NCBI GenBank assembly: GCA_032209605.1
Contig: JASFXZ010000007.1
Coordinates: 22,070,264-22,134,263, forward strand
Source of the DNA: Mactromeris polynyma
Lineage: Eukaryota > Mollusca > Bivalvia > Venerida > Mactridae
DNA length: 64,000 nt
Direction of reading: 5' to 3'
A model generated the notes under the pieces. The model was not told the origin of the DNA and did no database searches. It saw only the letters and a program-made list of their open reading frames with translations. Below are positions 47,501-57,000 of the stretch, in pieces. Both the position numbers and the translations under genes were made by a program. The first letter of the stretch is position 1; the number at the start of each line of letters is the position of its first letter.

Positions 47501-48753
47501 GGAAGTGTTCTTGGAATTCTATGAAAAATACTCCAAAAGATCTCAGTATTCCACCATATACGGATATTTCAATTACACAACCTGTAAAACATACACACAT
47601 ACAGATACAAATGTGGACCAATTACACAACCTGTAAAACATACACACATACAGATACAAATGTGGACCAATTACACAACCTGTAAAACATACACACATAC
47701 AGATACAAATGTGGACCAATTACACAACCTGTAAAACATACACAAATACAGATACAAATGTGGACCAATTACACAACCTGTAAAACATACACAAAATACA
47801 GATACAAATGTGGACCAATTACACAACCTGTAAAACATACACAAATACAGATACAACTGTGGACCAATTACACAACCTGTAAAACATACACAAATACAGA
47901 TACAAATGTGGACCAATTCACAATCAATATTTGTGCCACACTCTTGCATTGTTCGCTTACATTTCTGTATCACAGTGTAGGTATATGCTATTATAATGAC
48001 TACTCCAGCTTAATCAAATTTGAAAGAATATTTTCAATCTATAAACATTGTTTCAATGTTCAATCATACCGAAAGGTACAGGGATCACGGAATGTGCAAA
48101 CAAAATCTAAAGCCAACATGGTTTGCTCAGTCAGTAGAGTACTGGACTGGCAACCTAGAGGTCATCGATTCAATCCCCAAGTGAGGCGAAAGTTCTGATT
48201 GATATTTTGGCGGAAGGTAATACATCCATAATCATCTGCCCTTCAACTTATAATTTGTTGACTGAAGGACAAGTGAGTACTGGTAGGTTAACGATAAACA
48301 CTTGATATACCACCAGATCGCCGGGCAGAACTTGACCACTGCAGCTGAAAACGGTGTTATACTCCAACGCGACAAAACTTGCAGAAATACAGCGCATTCG
48401 TTGCAAAGCTACACCCTTGTCCATGTTGTTGAGAGGTTATTTCACAAGACAGGTAACCTTAGTAGTGAATTATTACAACGTACATATTACTAATGATGTT
48501 GAAAAGAAATTGTTGCTCAAGAATGAACCGCACTAACGACTTTACACTACATACAGAGTAGTGGCAATATTACGACAAATACTAGGCAGAAACGTTCGAA
48601 GGTTTTGGTTTAACATCATACATGAAACTTACCCGCAAGAACAACCCATGCCCAGCCTTTATCAATAGGTACAGTACTCTCGTTCCTTACAGCAGAATTG
48701 TCTGTGCTGATTTCAGTCTTCTTGATGCCATCTTCTGATTGCTCGGTATCCAT
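38589..48753 (-). CDS. Monocarboxylate-transporter-like protein (SLC16/MCT family, MFS), six exons
   Basis: Plasma-membrane MFS transporters of this family carry monocarboxylates or related small substrates. Minus-strand exons are 48,753-48,633; 47,581-47,438; 46,122-45,976; 44,881-43,844; 39,901-39,764; 38,728-38,589. They sum to 1,728 nt (575 residues plus TAA). Every junction is phase 1 with GT-AG. Exon 1 ends in DKGWAWVVLAG, the family's first-helix signature. Exon 2 has ILRSFGVFFIEFQEHFQAS, exon 3 helices 2-3, and exon 4 helices 4-6 (GAYFNKHRGIANGIFTSGSS). A long acidic cytosolic loop (roughly residues 220-375) follows, then helix 8 with IDLFAR; D431 and R435 match the proton/substrate-coupling pair of MCT1. 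Exons 5-6 give the last helices and a short basic tail ending KHTTRI. The subfamily cannot be assigned. The exon 2 acceptor and exon 4 donor lie in tandem arrays. Confidence 0.93.
41080..41165. repeat. Dispersed repeat related to 22.7 kb
   Basis: aggtctgtgtggtgaggcac and gttccctgtagcaacttatt match 22,665-22,735. It lies in transporter intron 4. Confidence 0.5.
41725..41800 (+). promoter_or_regulatory. Double E-box plus TATA-like promoter of the nested gag-like gene
   Basis: Two CACGTG hexamers, each preceded by T, lie at 41,730-41,735 and 41,750-41,755, about two helical turns apart. They are followed by ctatatatag at 41,766-41,775. The gag-like ATG at 41,835 is about 60 bp further on. The arrangement looks like a compact promoter; use is inferred. 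Confidence 0.45.
41835..43389 (+). pseudogene. DIRS gag-like gene with CCHC zinc knuckle, antisense in transporter intron 4
   Basis: The first part starts at ATG 41,835 and includes YKHNAKVAEKLEEAYRIKF. The second runs from about 42,749 to TAG 43,387-43,389 and contains IKKRQKLIQLADNSELGW, SDSDDEKRIYKAEARA, a Lys/Arg-rich stretch, and a knuckle CFTCGNAGHWKSEC (C-x2-C-x4-H-x4-C). This order matches gag-like ORF1 of DIRS-type retrotransposons, as does the SPVGRF motif near its end. A good intron separates the parts: donor GTAATT near 42,138 and a T-rich tract with TAG acceptor at 42,748. The phase suits the second part, but the frame leading into the donor is shifted by one base from the ATG frame near 42,097, giving an early stop at 42,105. 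No RT follows. It is either a decayed insertion or a captured gag gene with an assembly error. Confidence 0.65.
43400..43875 (-). repeat. Degenerate 45-bp array carrying the exon 4 splice donor
   Basis: About ten units resembling gtgaatactcaccgaggatt followed by ataactaatattacggtact. Read on the minus strand, each unit holds the last bases of exon 4 and its donor (cctcg/GTGAGTATT). The authentic donor is at 43,843-43,838. Exact or near-exact GTGAGT copies recur at other units, while some units have lost the site. Unit length varies (about 41-48 bp), so the array is old compared with that at exon 2. Confidence 0.8.
44975..45018. repeat. Short piece of the 41.1-kb dispersed repeat
   Basis: ggttccctgtagcaacttat matches 41,128-41,147. 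It lies in transporter intron 3. Confidence 0.4.
45400..45773. mobile_element. hAT-type MITE (374 bp) with target-site duplication
   Basis: tagagcttcaacgatt at the left is inverted at the right as aatcgttgaagcttta. Flanks ccataata (45,392-45,399) and ccataaga (45,774-45,781) agree at seven of eight bases, as expected for an 8-bp hAT duplication. No transposase frame. It lies in transporter intron 3. Confidence 0.75.
47582..47925 (-). repeat. 49-bp array carrying the exon 2 splice acceptor, seven acceptors
   Basis: Units of 49 bp (one is 50) contain, on the minus strand, tgtatgttttacag/GTTGTGTAATTG. This is the 3' splice site of transporter exon 2 with its first coding bases. Equivalent acceptor positions are 47,581 (the authentic one), 47,630, 47,679, 47,728, 47,777, 47,827 and 47,876. 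Copies are almost identical, so the expansion is recent. Confidence 0.92.
48112..48300 (+). mobile_element. tRNA-derived SINE
   Basis: An A-box-like tggtttgctcagtcagtaga (48,118-48,137) and a B-box-like gtcatcgattcaatcccc (48,162-48,179) are correctly spaced. The body tcatctgcccttcaacttat relates to the 7.7-kb SINE. The element lies in transporter intron 1, antisense to the gene. Confidence 0.65.
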
Positions 48754-49034
48754 ATTGTATCAGACAGTTGGAACCAAATCTCGTACCTATGCTGAGAATT
48801 AACAGATTTTCAACCAATATGGTGTACGTGTCCCTATAGCTGAGGTAACAATCGTGTATGAAAGAGAAATAAATAATTTAATAAATAAACGTCATGATTC
48901 ATTTGGCTGCCTAAAATTATTACATAACACAGTCCATTGGTTGTTAAATTCAAATGCTGAATCAAACAAAATAGCTGTGCTACATGTTACGAACCTATGT
49001 CTCAACACGTTTGCCTTCTATGCTACGCAATCCC

Positions 49035-49260
49035 ATCCTGTTTGCTCAGTTAGTAGAGAGCTTCGTCGCATAATTCGTAGGTCGTAGGACTAAACCCTGG
49101 TGATTCATGTCGGGAAAGTGTCAGCATGGTGGTACAAAACGTTAACCCGGGAAGTTAATCTTGAGGTCTTAGGTTCGCAACCTGGGCGAGGCATATGTTC
49201 TACCGAGACAATGTGACTGTGATTGTGTTCATTACTCTGCTTCGCAAGAAAAGAAACCAT
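49035..49260 (+). mobile_element. Degenerate tRNA-related SINE
   Basis: tgtttgctcagttagtagag resembles a tRNA A-box half. A second tRNA-like segment, tcttaggttcgcaacctggg, supplies a B-box. The body and tail are too diverged to bound well. Confidence 0.4.
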
Positions 49261-50402
49261 CACAATAAATATTTTTTTTAACGAAAGTTTAACCAACCGG
49301 CGTCAAGGTCACAAACGTTTAGGGTTGAAGAGAATTTAGTTCAGTGGTTAACGTAAGGTTTGATTGGTTTACACAACGCTGAAATGCACATAGCAAAGTC
49401 TTGTTAGTACGGCTTAAACAGTTAGTTTAAAAATGATCAAACGAAGGAAACTTCGTGTAATAGTACAACTAAAATGTTAAAATCCGAAAGGTAGACATAT
49501 CAACTATATCCTGGTAACTAGCTATGTCATGCCAAAAACTCGTAACTAGCCATGTCATGAGCATTTCAGGGACGACAACTCTGGATAGAGAGTGTTATTT
49601 TCAACGACGTTCGGAAATGTCTTACGACAAAATTTTAACGTACGAGATTTCTTAAACTAGCTTAGCTATTTCTGAGAGGCTTTATGAAAACAACTTGCGA
49701 CTAAAACATATGTCCCTTAGCTAGGGAATTTCTGTATGTTGCCGAAATTTCTTACAAAAAATATATAACATGCTTTGTGAATAGCGCCCCAGAACAAAAC
49801 CCATTTGTTACTTCTTCTGGATCAGCTCGCAGACGACCGCAGACGCAGTAAAGGAATGCATATAAATGAAGTAACAGTACTGACCAATCAAATGAAAATA
49901 CAGAAAACATTCGTATTACCGTAACAAAAGAGGGCGGGTAAAACCAGAATAAGTTTGTTCATATTTCAAGCAAAATACACAAATATATTTAGAATCTACA
50001 TATAATATATTTAATTTTTATTTATCATGGAATCAAATTTCAGTCAAAACCATTAACTGGATATACATGTATTTATTAATTACTTGAATAGGTGAAAACA
50101 GATATGAATCTAAAGTACTTTCAGCGTTTGTGTTTCTTATAAAAATATTAAAACCCCAATATACTATAATGACAAACAAGGCAAAACCTTAACGCAGACA
50201 TTAAGACAAATGTAGTAACATTACATTACCAATAAACAAACAAAAATATATATTCAAGGTGAATCCGCGAAACTATTCATTCATACCATTGCCGCTACAA
50301 ACTATTCATTACTTATCGTACTGTGCTTAAAACAACAACTTTTTCCTTACTGGATTACAAACGTGATGCTCAATAACAGGAGCCGAGACATATAGATCCA
50401 AC

Positions 50403-50540
50403 CATGCGTTCAGTGACGGCTATCAGCCCTATCGTTTCGAAACGTTTCGTAATTTGGTTCCCGTGTGCATCTAATGTGATACGGTGGGCAAGGGATACAA
50501 TAAAAACCGTTCGCCACTGATAGCCGTAACTGAACACAGG
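50403..50540. mobile_element. 138-bp MITE, copy 2
   Basis: Same orientation and length as 32,004-32,141, with about nine tenths of bases shared. TIRs are tgcgttcagtgacggctat and its near inverse atagccgtaactgaacaca. Confidence 0.75.
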
Positions 50541-51030
50541 GCAGTATAGCCTGTTTTACTTACTCGATAATGGTTGTAAACATACAGTGAGGTGGTCAGC
50601 CAATGAAAACACGTTTTGCTAAATATTGACAATAGGCATGACGAACACAATAAAGGAATTCACAATTATTTTGTATCAACAATAGAAGGTATGATAGAAA
50701 AAACAAATAGCGCATACAAATCAAATATCAAGATTTAACCTGCCTGTATGAAGTTCACTCCACGAGATATATTTACAGAATGTATTCGTCTGCTTCTAAA
50801 CACTATTGTGCAGTATTTACGATCTTCTCGTTAACAGCCCGACTATATAAACGCTACGCACTGTATCGCGTGCAGGAATACACACTCGATAAGCACTCGT
50901 CACGTGCCAGCGATTATGATGCGGTTAAATTATCGTTATTGCACGGCGTGTCAACGCCGTGCATATTGAGTTCTGTTAGCGTCGTTTTGCAATGGACTCG
51001 GTTAAGAACAAAATTTGGGGGGAAATCGAA

Positions 51031-51282
51031 CAGAGCCTAGGGTGGGACTAAAATCCGGTACTTTAAAAAAATCCGGGACTTTAAAAAAATCCGGGACTTT
51101 GGATGGGAAAATCCGGGATCGATATTTTGGACTATATCGTAGGTATCAACGGTCAATAACGGATAGAGGAACATTCGTTCACACCCTTCAGTTAACATAT
51201 GTTCCCCTCGAACAATTTTTAAAAATCGATCCCGGAGAATCACGGATCCCGGATAACGGGTTTCAGTCCCACCCCAGAGCCT
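51031..51282. mobile_element. hAT-type MITE with 8-bp TSD, left arm
   Basis: TIRs agggtgggact and agtcccaccc bound 51,039-51,274, with the perfect 8-bp duplication cagagcct on both sides (51,031-51,038 and 51,275-51,282). The interior has three short repeats of actttaaaaaaatccggg type. A mirror copy lies at about 62,470-62,720. Confidence 0.8.
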
Positions 51283-51384
51283 ATTGTGCGCCTGCGCAGA
51301 CCGGCGGGAATATATGTCGGGAAGCGAACGATTGTACGTTGTAACGTCATTATTGATTTTGTATGCTACAAAAGCTAAATTAAG
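51283..51384 (+). promoter_or_regulatory. Putative promoter and first exon, left arm
   Basis: Right after the MITE, tgcgcctgcgca (51,287-51,298) matches the NRF1 consensus at most positions, and aacgtcat resembles a CRE/ATF half site. An ATG at 51,314 starts a 71-nt open stretch (MSGSERLYVV...) ending at AAG/GTATGT, a good donor at 51,384/51,385. The mirror copy is on the minus strand at 62,364-62,465. Function is inferred from composition. Confidence 0.4.
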
Positions 51385-51543
51385 GTATGTGATTTTGTTG
51401 TATATTATGATTGATGTCATGAACTAATATTTTCAACTGTATAATTATTGAATTTTATCGTTTCAACATTGTGGTTGACCCATCGCGTGGTTGACCTACA
51501 TTTTATTTGTTATTGTTATGATGCAGCCAGCATTCGTCTCTGT

Positions 51544-51965
51544 GCTCTGTTTAATATTTTGCAGTATTTTCCCTCAATCATAAGTCATGTATCGTTCAAA
51601 CATGCGTGATAATTAACATGTAAACGTTTAAACTCGCAGGTTGTACACTGATCACATGTTCTAACCTTACAGCGATTTTCCGAAAATGTACTTTCAGTTT
51701 CAACTTTCAATTTCATTATTACATGCAGACTGAATGTGTCTAAGTACATAAGCGTCGACTCGATTTAGCATATTCCTGTATGACCTCCAATACTTGGAAA
51801 TGACCCTGGCCTCGGATATGAAATTGCAATGACTTTCAATTTTAAAAGTCCACGGAAAACACTGCCAATGATAGATGGAGAATCTCAATTAAGATAATTG
51901 TCTGATGACATCTTTAAATTGATGTCTTCAGATACACGATCAGCAAATGAATGGCTGTTCTAAAA
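51544..51965. other. Left-arm-specific segment (about 422 bp)
   Basis: The flanking sequences cagcattcgtctctgt and cattatttgagatg are adjacent in the right arm but separated here. No TSD or TIR is visible. It could be an insertion here or a deletion in the right arm. Confidence 0.75.
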
Positions 51966-52050
51966 CATTATTTGAGATGAAAAGCAAAATGCATTATTAT
52001 CCATTGGAAAGTCTAATGCAGTATTTTATTGATTTACCTTTTTATTGCAG

Positions 52051-53329
52051 GAAGTTCCGAAGAAGCTGTATGTGAGGTACTGAGAATGTCAAAATAAAGA
52101 ACATATATTTTGAAGATGCAACAAACAAATGTTAGGTGGCCTTATGGTGCAAATGTGTGAATGAAACCTTTCAACCTGGAGACTTGTCATAACAGACAGT
52201 GTTACAAATACCTACAGAAATGAAGTTTCCCTTTCAACAACATCCCAGACCTTAGTCACGGTATGTCACATGGTTCTCCTACTGTATAATAAACTCACTT
52301 TAAACAGATAAAAAATAGTGACTTTGAAAGCCTTGGAAAACTTGCGTTGAAGTACGTGTAACATTTCCTTGTATATAAGTTCATAATTTGAAGTTTAATA
52401 CTTAAATGTTCATGGAAAAAGTTAATTTGAAAGACATGTTGAATGAATAAAATAGCAGTACAAATGCTGTTTTGGTCCTTGAATTTTGTGAAAATACCCT
52501 TTGAAGAGTCCTTGAATTTTTTTTGGGAAGGGTGGGAAATCTGATTTGTGTTGTGTCTTGAACAACAGACAAATTGTGATTTTAATTATTGCAATTATAG
52601 GAAATGATACATTGATATTCTGCTATACAAATTTAAATAGCAAGTTCAAATTATTGCAATCCTGTCGCCTGTTACCTTAAGCTAAAATAAGATATTGCAA
52701 AAAAATTCTGAATGTACTTTAGTACAGTAGTTATATCATCAAAAAGGCATAAAGTTTTTTTTGTCCATTCAGATAGTTTTAGTTTAATAATTTTAGCAGC
52801 TGTCAACTGATACTTTTGAAATATATTGTTATTGGCTAATGCTTTTTAATACCATTAAATTTTACATGGAGACATTAATATGTCATGGTTATAATAAGCA
52901 TGTAACTAAATCCATTGTTAAAGCAGAAAAGTAAAGAAATACACAATTAAAGAACAACAAACCGTCAAAGAGTATATGCAGCAGCAAGATCAAAGTAATA
53001 CATTTTTTTTATCATAAACACGATTGGGTCACTTATCCTCACACTCCATCAAAAAGAGCTTTAACACTAGGCGAAAGGTTCAACACCTAAATATAGCAAA
53101 AATTGTTCAGATATTTCTTAAATATGTTTCATTAATACCCTTACAATATACCTATACTATTGTATTTTAACAGAAAACAGAATTTCCAGTAGAAGACGTA
53201 ATTGATGAGGTGGATAGTGTTTGTCAGGAAGAAGATGAGTTCTCCTTCTTAACAATAGATGACAAAGTAGTTGTGGTACCTGTAGGAATGGTGAAGCAGA
53301 TGTTCCCAGATATGCAAGATGAACATTAG
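52051..53329 (+). CDS. Candidate terminal exons of an unknown acidic protein, left arm
   Basis: A possible micro-exon at 52,051-52,076 (acceptor tttttattgcag, donor GTACTG) reads SSEEAVCE. It joins in phase with 53,174-53,329, preceded by a TTTTAACAG acceptor, which reads KTEFPVEDVIDEVDSVCQEE and on to FPDMQDEH before TAG. The product end is strongly acidic. The upstream exon at 51,314 does not join in frame, so other exons are missing or the unit is decayed. No family recognised. The same exons are mirrored on the minus strand in the right arm. Confidence 0.4.
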
Positions 53330-55221
53330 AGCTTCATATTGTTGATTTGTGTAAACCTTACATAAGTGTCACTTGCACTTACAAGGACAGTGATCCCTTA
53401 TCTATTCGGAACAACTGAGACTGCAATCAAAGTTATGCGAAAAACTAGATACTTCCATTTCTGATATCATTCGGTATTTATTCATATCCCGGTATTGAAG
53501 GTGCTAATTTTTTTTAATTTGAAGACATGATTCCCTGTGGCATATTCAAAGTACACACCAATTTTGATAAAAAGCATGAAAAATTATGCAATTGCTTACA
53601 AGTATAATTTCTTTTGGAATATTTTTGTTGCCAAAATTGAAAACCTGTTGCCAAATTATTGTCTTTTTCACATTTGATGTTATTGGCGAATGACAGAGGG
53701 AACCCTAGAAACAAAAAATGTGGATTTTATTCTTGATTTACGACTGTTTCAGAGAGAGAAAAAAAACTCCCCTCAACAACCTCTAACACACCACTTTATT
53801 ATTTTCTTCATTGGTTGCTTTTAAAAATTGAAATTTACCATTAGCAGTAACTTTATTTCTGTAGGTAATGGGGTTAATATATTGCATCCTGTGGAGTGCA
53901 GTATTTCCTGGCCCTTTATTCTTAAATGTATAAAATCAGCTTGTTAGTGCAATGAAATTTACTTCAGGGACAATATTTATAATATTTGTGCATACGCCTA
54001 GGCATGTAACCAGGAAAGTACTGGGTAGATTCCAGGAAAGTACTGGTTAGATGCCAGGAAAATGGTAACTGTACGATGGGTCTCATTGGCACTATGCAGT
54101 GACCGTATTTGGCTTCAAAAATTGTCTGTTTGACCTATACTTCTCTACTGGCAAAAAAATATATTTATGGTGTGCGGCAGACATACCGGGTCGACCAAAT
54201 TACCATAATGTGCATTATAAAATGTGCGCGGCGACGGGCGACCTCATAAACACAGTAATACTATACATACATACCTTTTTACTGTATGGCAAAAGTTAAG
54301 TATGTCAAAAAACCACATGTAAAAAAACCCAGTCAGCACTCAAAAGTTTTAAAAAAACCAAGCCCTCCCTTATTTTGATTTAATTTTTGCTTGGGCCTCT
54401 TATTTGAATATATTGTACTGTGTTTTGATAGTTGACTTTGCTTGTCTTTGATACTTGTAACAGTTCTTACATTAATGTGCTTTTGCAATATTCATGTCTT
54501 GCCTCAGTCTTCAGGTGTTTTATTGCTGTTTGTTTCACTTTGATATTTTTTAATTATTTAACTCATTCGAGATTTGTTCATTGCATGATTGTCCTCAAAA
54601 ATATTGTGTCACACAGCCCCACTCAGCCCCACTCGAATTCCAAAATAGCCACTTGGGCTTCTGATTGCCAGACATTTTTTCTAAAAAAATCTATTTACCC
54701 TTTGGCTGATTTGCTATGAACATGGCACATGATTGTACTGTACCAAAATTACATCCAACATCTGATTCGCTGACATATTTTTGATATTATATCTAAAGCT
54801 GCTAGAGCAGTTTAAACCAAACCGGGTAAAAATGTTCCTTGAATAGTTATCATAACTTTATGCCTGGCCATACTGATTTTACTCTAATTTAGCGAGGATA
54901 GAATTTAATATGTCATTTCATAATTAAATATTCACAAACGTTACATAAAGGGTCTAATATCTTTGTATTTCATTTATTTACAATCGTGACAAACATTTCA
55001 CTTGTTCTACAGTCTTAAGGTTCTACCATTATTACTGACCATTTTTCTTTATTTTGGATTGAAAATCTAGCATTTCTAGAACAAGTCGGATTGAAGATCT
55101 CTTGGAAAAAATGTTTATTCTTTCTTCAATAATTTTTTATTCTTTTTCACATTTATGTTTTTGTTTTATTCTATATTCCATGCAAACCTAGTTACACAAA
55201 CTTTGATATTATAAAACTGTT

Positions 55222-55414
55222 TACAGTCAAACCTGTCTGTAAAGACCACCCATGGGAACAGCAAAATGTGGTCTTTGTTTACAGGTGGTCTCTATTAACA
55301 TATTAAATATCATTTAAAATGGTCTGATGGGAGATAAAATTGATGGTCTTTGCAGACAGGTTTTGCAATAGTGGTCTTTGTTCGCAGGTGGTCTTTAACA
55401 CAGGTTTGACTATA
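55222..55414. mobile_element. MITE, 'aaagaccacc' family, left arm
   Basis: tacagtcaaacctgtctgta at the left end is inverted at the right (cacaggtttgacta) with flanking TA. Several internal ggtggtctt/aagaccacc copies are present. Its mirror copy is at 58,187-58,379. Confidence 0.75.
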
Positions 55415-56479
55415 GTTACAAAACAGAAACTTATATGCAACGAGTTGCCAGCTTGGCTACATAGACAAGTGGTACTGTCCCACACCCCATTTGTTTGCTT
55501 TGATTGTATTGAGTAATCGTTTTTGCTTTTTGGTCATTATTGCATTATTTCTTTCTACTGTTAATATGTATGTGATATATGTCAATACGTTTATATTTCT
55601 CTTTGCTATGTTCTTTTTTTTTACTTCTCTAGTCATTCATATACTAAGTCTGCTAAATCCGTCTGTGTACACCTCCTATCACTTTTGTAGATTCAGGTAT
55701 CATTTACAGTTTTCATTTACATATACAATTTCACCATTATCCAGTCCTCCACAAAGTTTATACTCATTATACATTCACACTGCTTGATAACTTATCCAGT
55801 GTGTGATTCTAGCATGCGGTTGTTACATACTGAAGTGATATCATATTTTGACAAGGTGCTATATCATTTAGTGATTAATGTTTTGGTATTGAGTTATTGT
55901 GTTGCGTTTTGGTCACTTTTGCATTATTTCTTTCCACTGTAAATATGTTTGAGATATAAGTAAATACGGTTTTATTTCTCTTAGCTATGTTCTTTGCCTT
56001 ATTATAATAGTCATTCATAAACTACGGCCTGCTTTCACTTCCTACCACTTGTTAATTCAGGTAGCATTTTATAGTTCTCTCATGTGTCACTTTTTAGCTA
56101 TCATTTACATTAAATTACACTATTTTTCTAACTTTCAAAATGTCTAAACTCATTTTACATTCACACATTGCTTGATTAATTCAGTGTGTGATGCTGGATG
56201 TCTGTTTGGCCACTGACATGTTGTTAATTAAAATGTAGTGCTCTCACATTTTGACATGATATGCAATATCATTTAGTGATTATTGTTCTTCTTTTTAATT
56301 TTTAGTAAATACTAATTATGTAAATTTGTCGGTATTTCTTTATTTATTTCTACCGTGATAATTATTGTGATTCATGTTAATATGTTTCAATCAATGTTTT
56401 GCATTTTGAGATGTATAATGTTGTCTTAATTTACATGCATGATGTTCATTATCATGAAAGTTTTCCGCACTATCAATTT

Positions 56480-56695
56480 CTATTTCTGTTTAACTGTCCA
56501 TACAAAAACTAGTCTGTTCCTTAATAAATTCCTACTACTAAAACTACAAATGTACTTTTTATACATTAATATATAGTTACACATTAAAGCATAATAAACA
56601 CATACTGTTAGTTCAAATTGCAGTTGTTCTATTTCATTTTGTTTACGCCGTGCACCCACCTTTGCTGCATCAGGCAGCAATTTTTTACTTGTATG
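56480..56695 (-). CDS. Candidate exon at the palindrome centre, left copy
   Basis: On the minus strand, from the inner edge outward, a frame reads KKLLPDAAKVGARRKQNEIE then QLQFELT before GTATGT. It looks like a short basic amphipathic/coiled-coil exon with a possible donor. It is identical to the plus-strand copy at 56,905-57,000. No family recognised. Confidence 0.3.
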   Translation of the reverse strand, partial: HTSKKLLPDAAKVGARRKQNEIEQLQFELTVCVYYALMCNYILMYKKYICSFSSRNLLRNRLVFVWTVKQK

Positions 56696-56903
56696 GTTAA
56701 AGGTTAAAGCATTCGATTTACATACCACGTCTTATTTCCACTAAGTGTTGATTCATACCTTAACAACAAACAACAAATAGTTATATTTGGCCTTTAGCGT
56801 GCACACATGCTGTAGCCGTTTATTGTGACATGATGGTGAACCTATTTGGTTCGAAACAGTATATTGCAATTGTACATATGCTTATTTATATCAGTATACA
56901 ATA
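56696..56903. other. Palindrome loop (unique spacer, about 208 bp)
   Basis: Sequence between the two inner arm ends (both at atacaagtaaaaaattg). The two halves of the spacer are not complementary and it has no coding frame. Confidence 0.85.
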
Positions 56904-56904
56904 T

Positions 56905-57000
56905 ATACAAGTAAAAAATTGCTGCCTGATGCAGCAAAGGTGGGTGCACGGCGTAAACAAAATGAAATAGAACAACTGCAATTTGAACTAACAGTATGTG
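56905..57000 (+). CDS. Candidate exon at the palindrome centre, right copy
   Basis: Mirror of the left-copy exon (LLPDAAKVGARRKQNEIEQL). It starts just inside the homology boundary and is followed by GTATGT. See the left copy for reasoning. Confidence 0.3.

Larger units (their letters stand above)
48760..50935. other. Region upstream of the transporter, with repeats
   Basis: This should include the transporter promoter, but I cannot point to a TATA box or CpG-rich core. It contains a SINE-like fragment (49,035-49,260), a stretch near 49.6-49.8 kb resembling common bivalve dispersed repeats, and the second 138-bp MITE. Confidence 0.4.
50936..56695 (+). repeat. Left arm of the 11.9-kb palindrome
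   Basis: This arm is the reverse complement of 56,904-62,794 with very high identity. Mirror pairs have nearly constant coordinate sums: 113,751 near the outer end, 114,170 in the middle and 113,600 near the centre. The steps mark large indels. The outermost match is ttattgcacggcgtgtc and the innermost ends at atacaag. No target-site duplication flanks the whole structure. Confidence 0.93.

Noticed and set aside
47671..47973. 100-codon minus-strand frame rich in Cys, Val, Tyr and Phe
   Set aside because: It is a read-through of the 49-bp array upstream of exon 2, not a separate gene.
55491..55787. 98-codon hydrophobic frame mirrored in the right arm (57,814-58,110)
   Set aside because: Conservation between arms follows from the duplication itself. 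The sequence is T-rich and low in complexity, so predicted membrane segments are uninformative.
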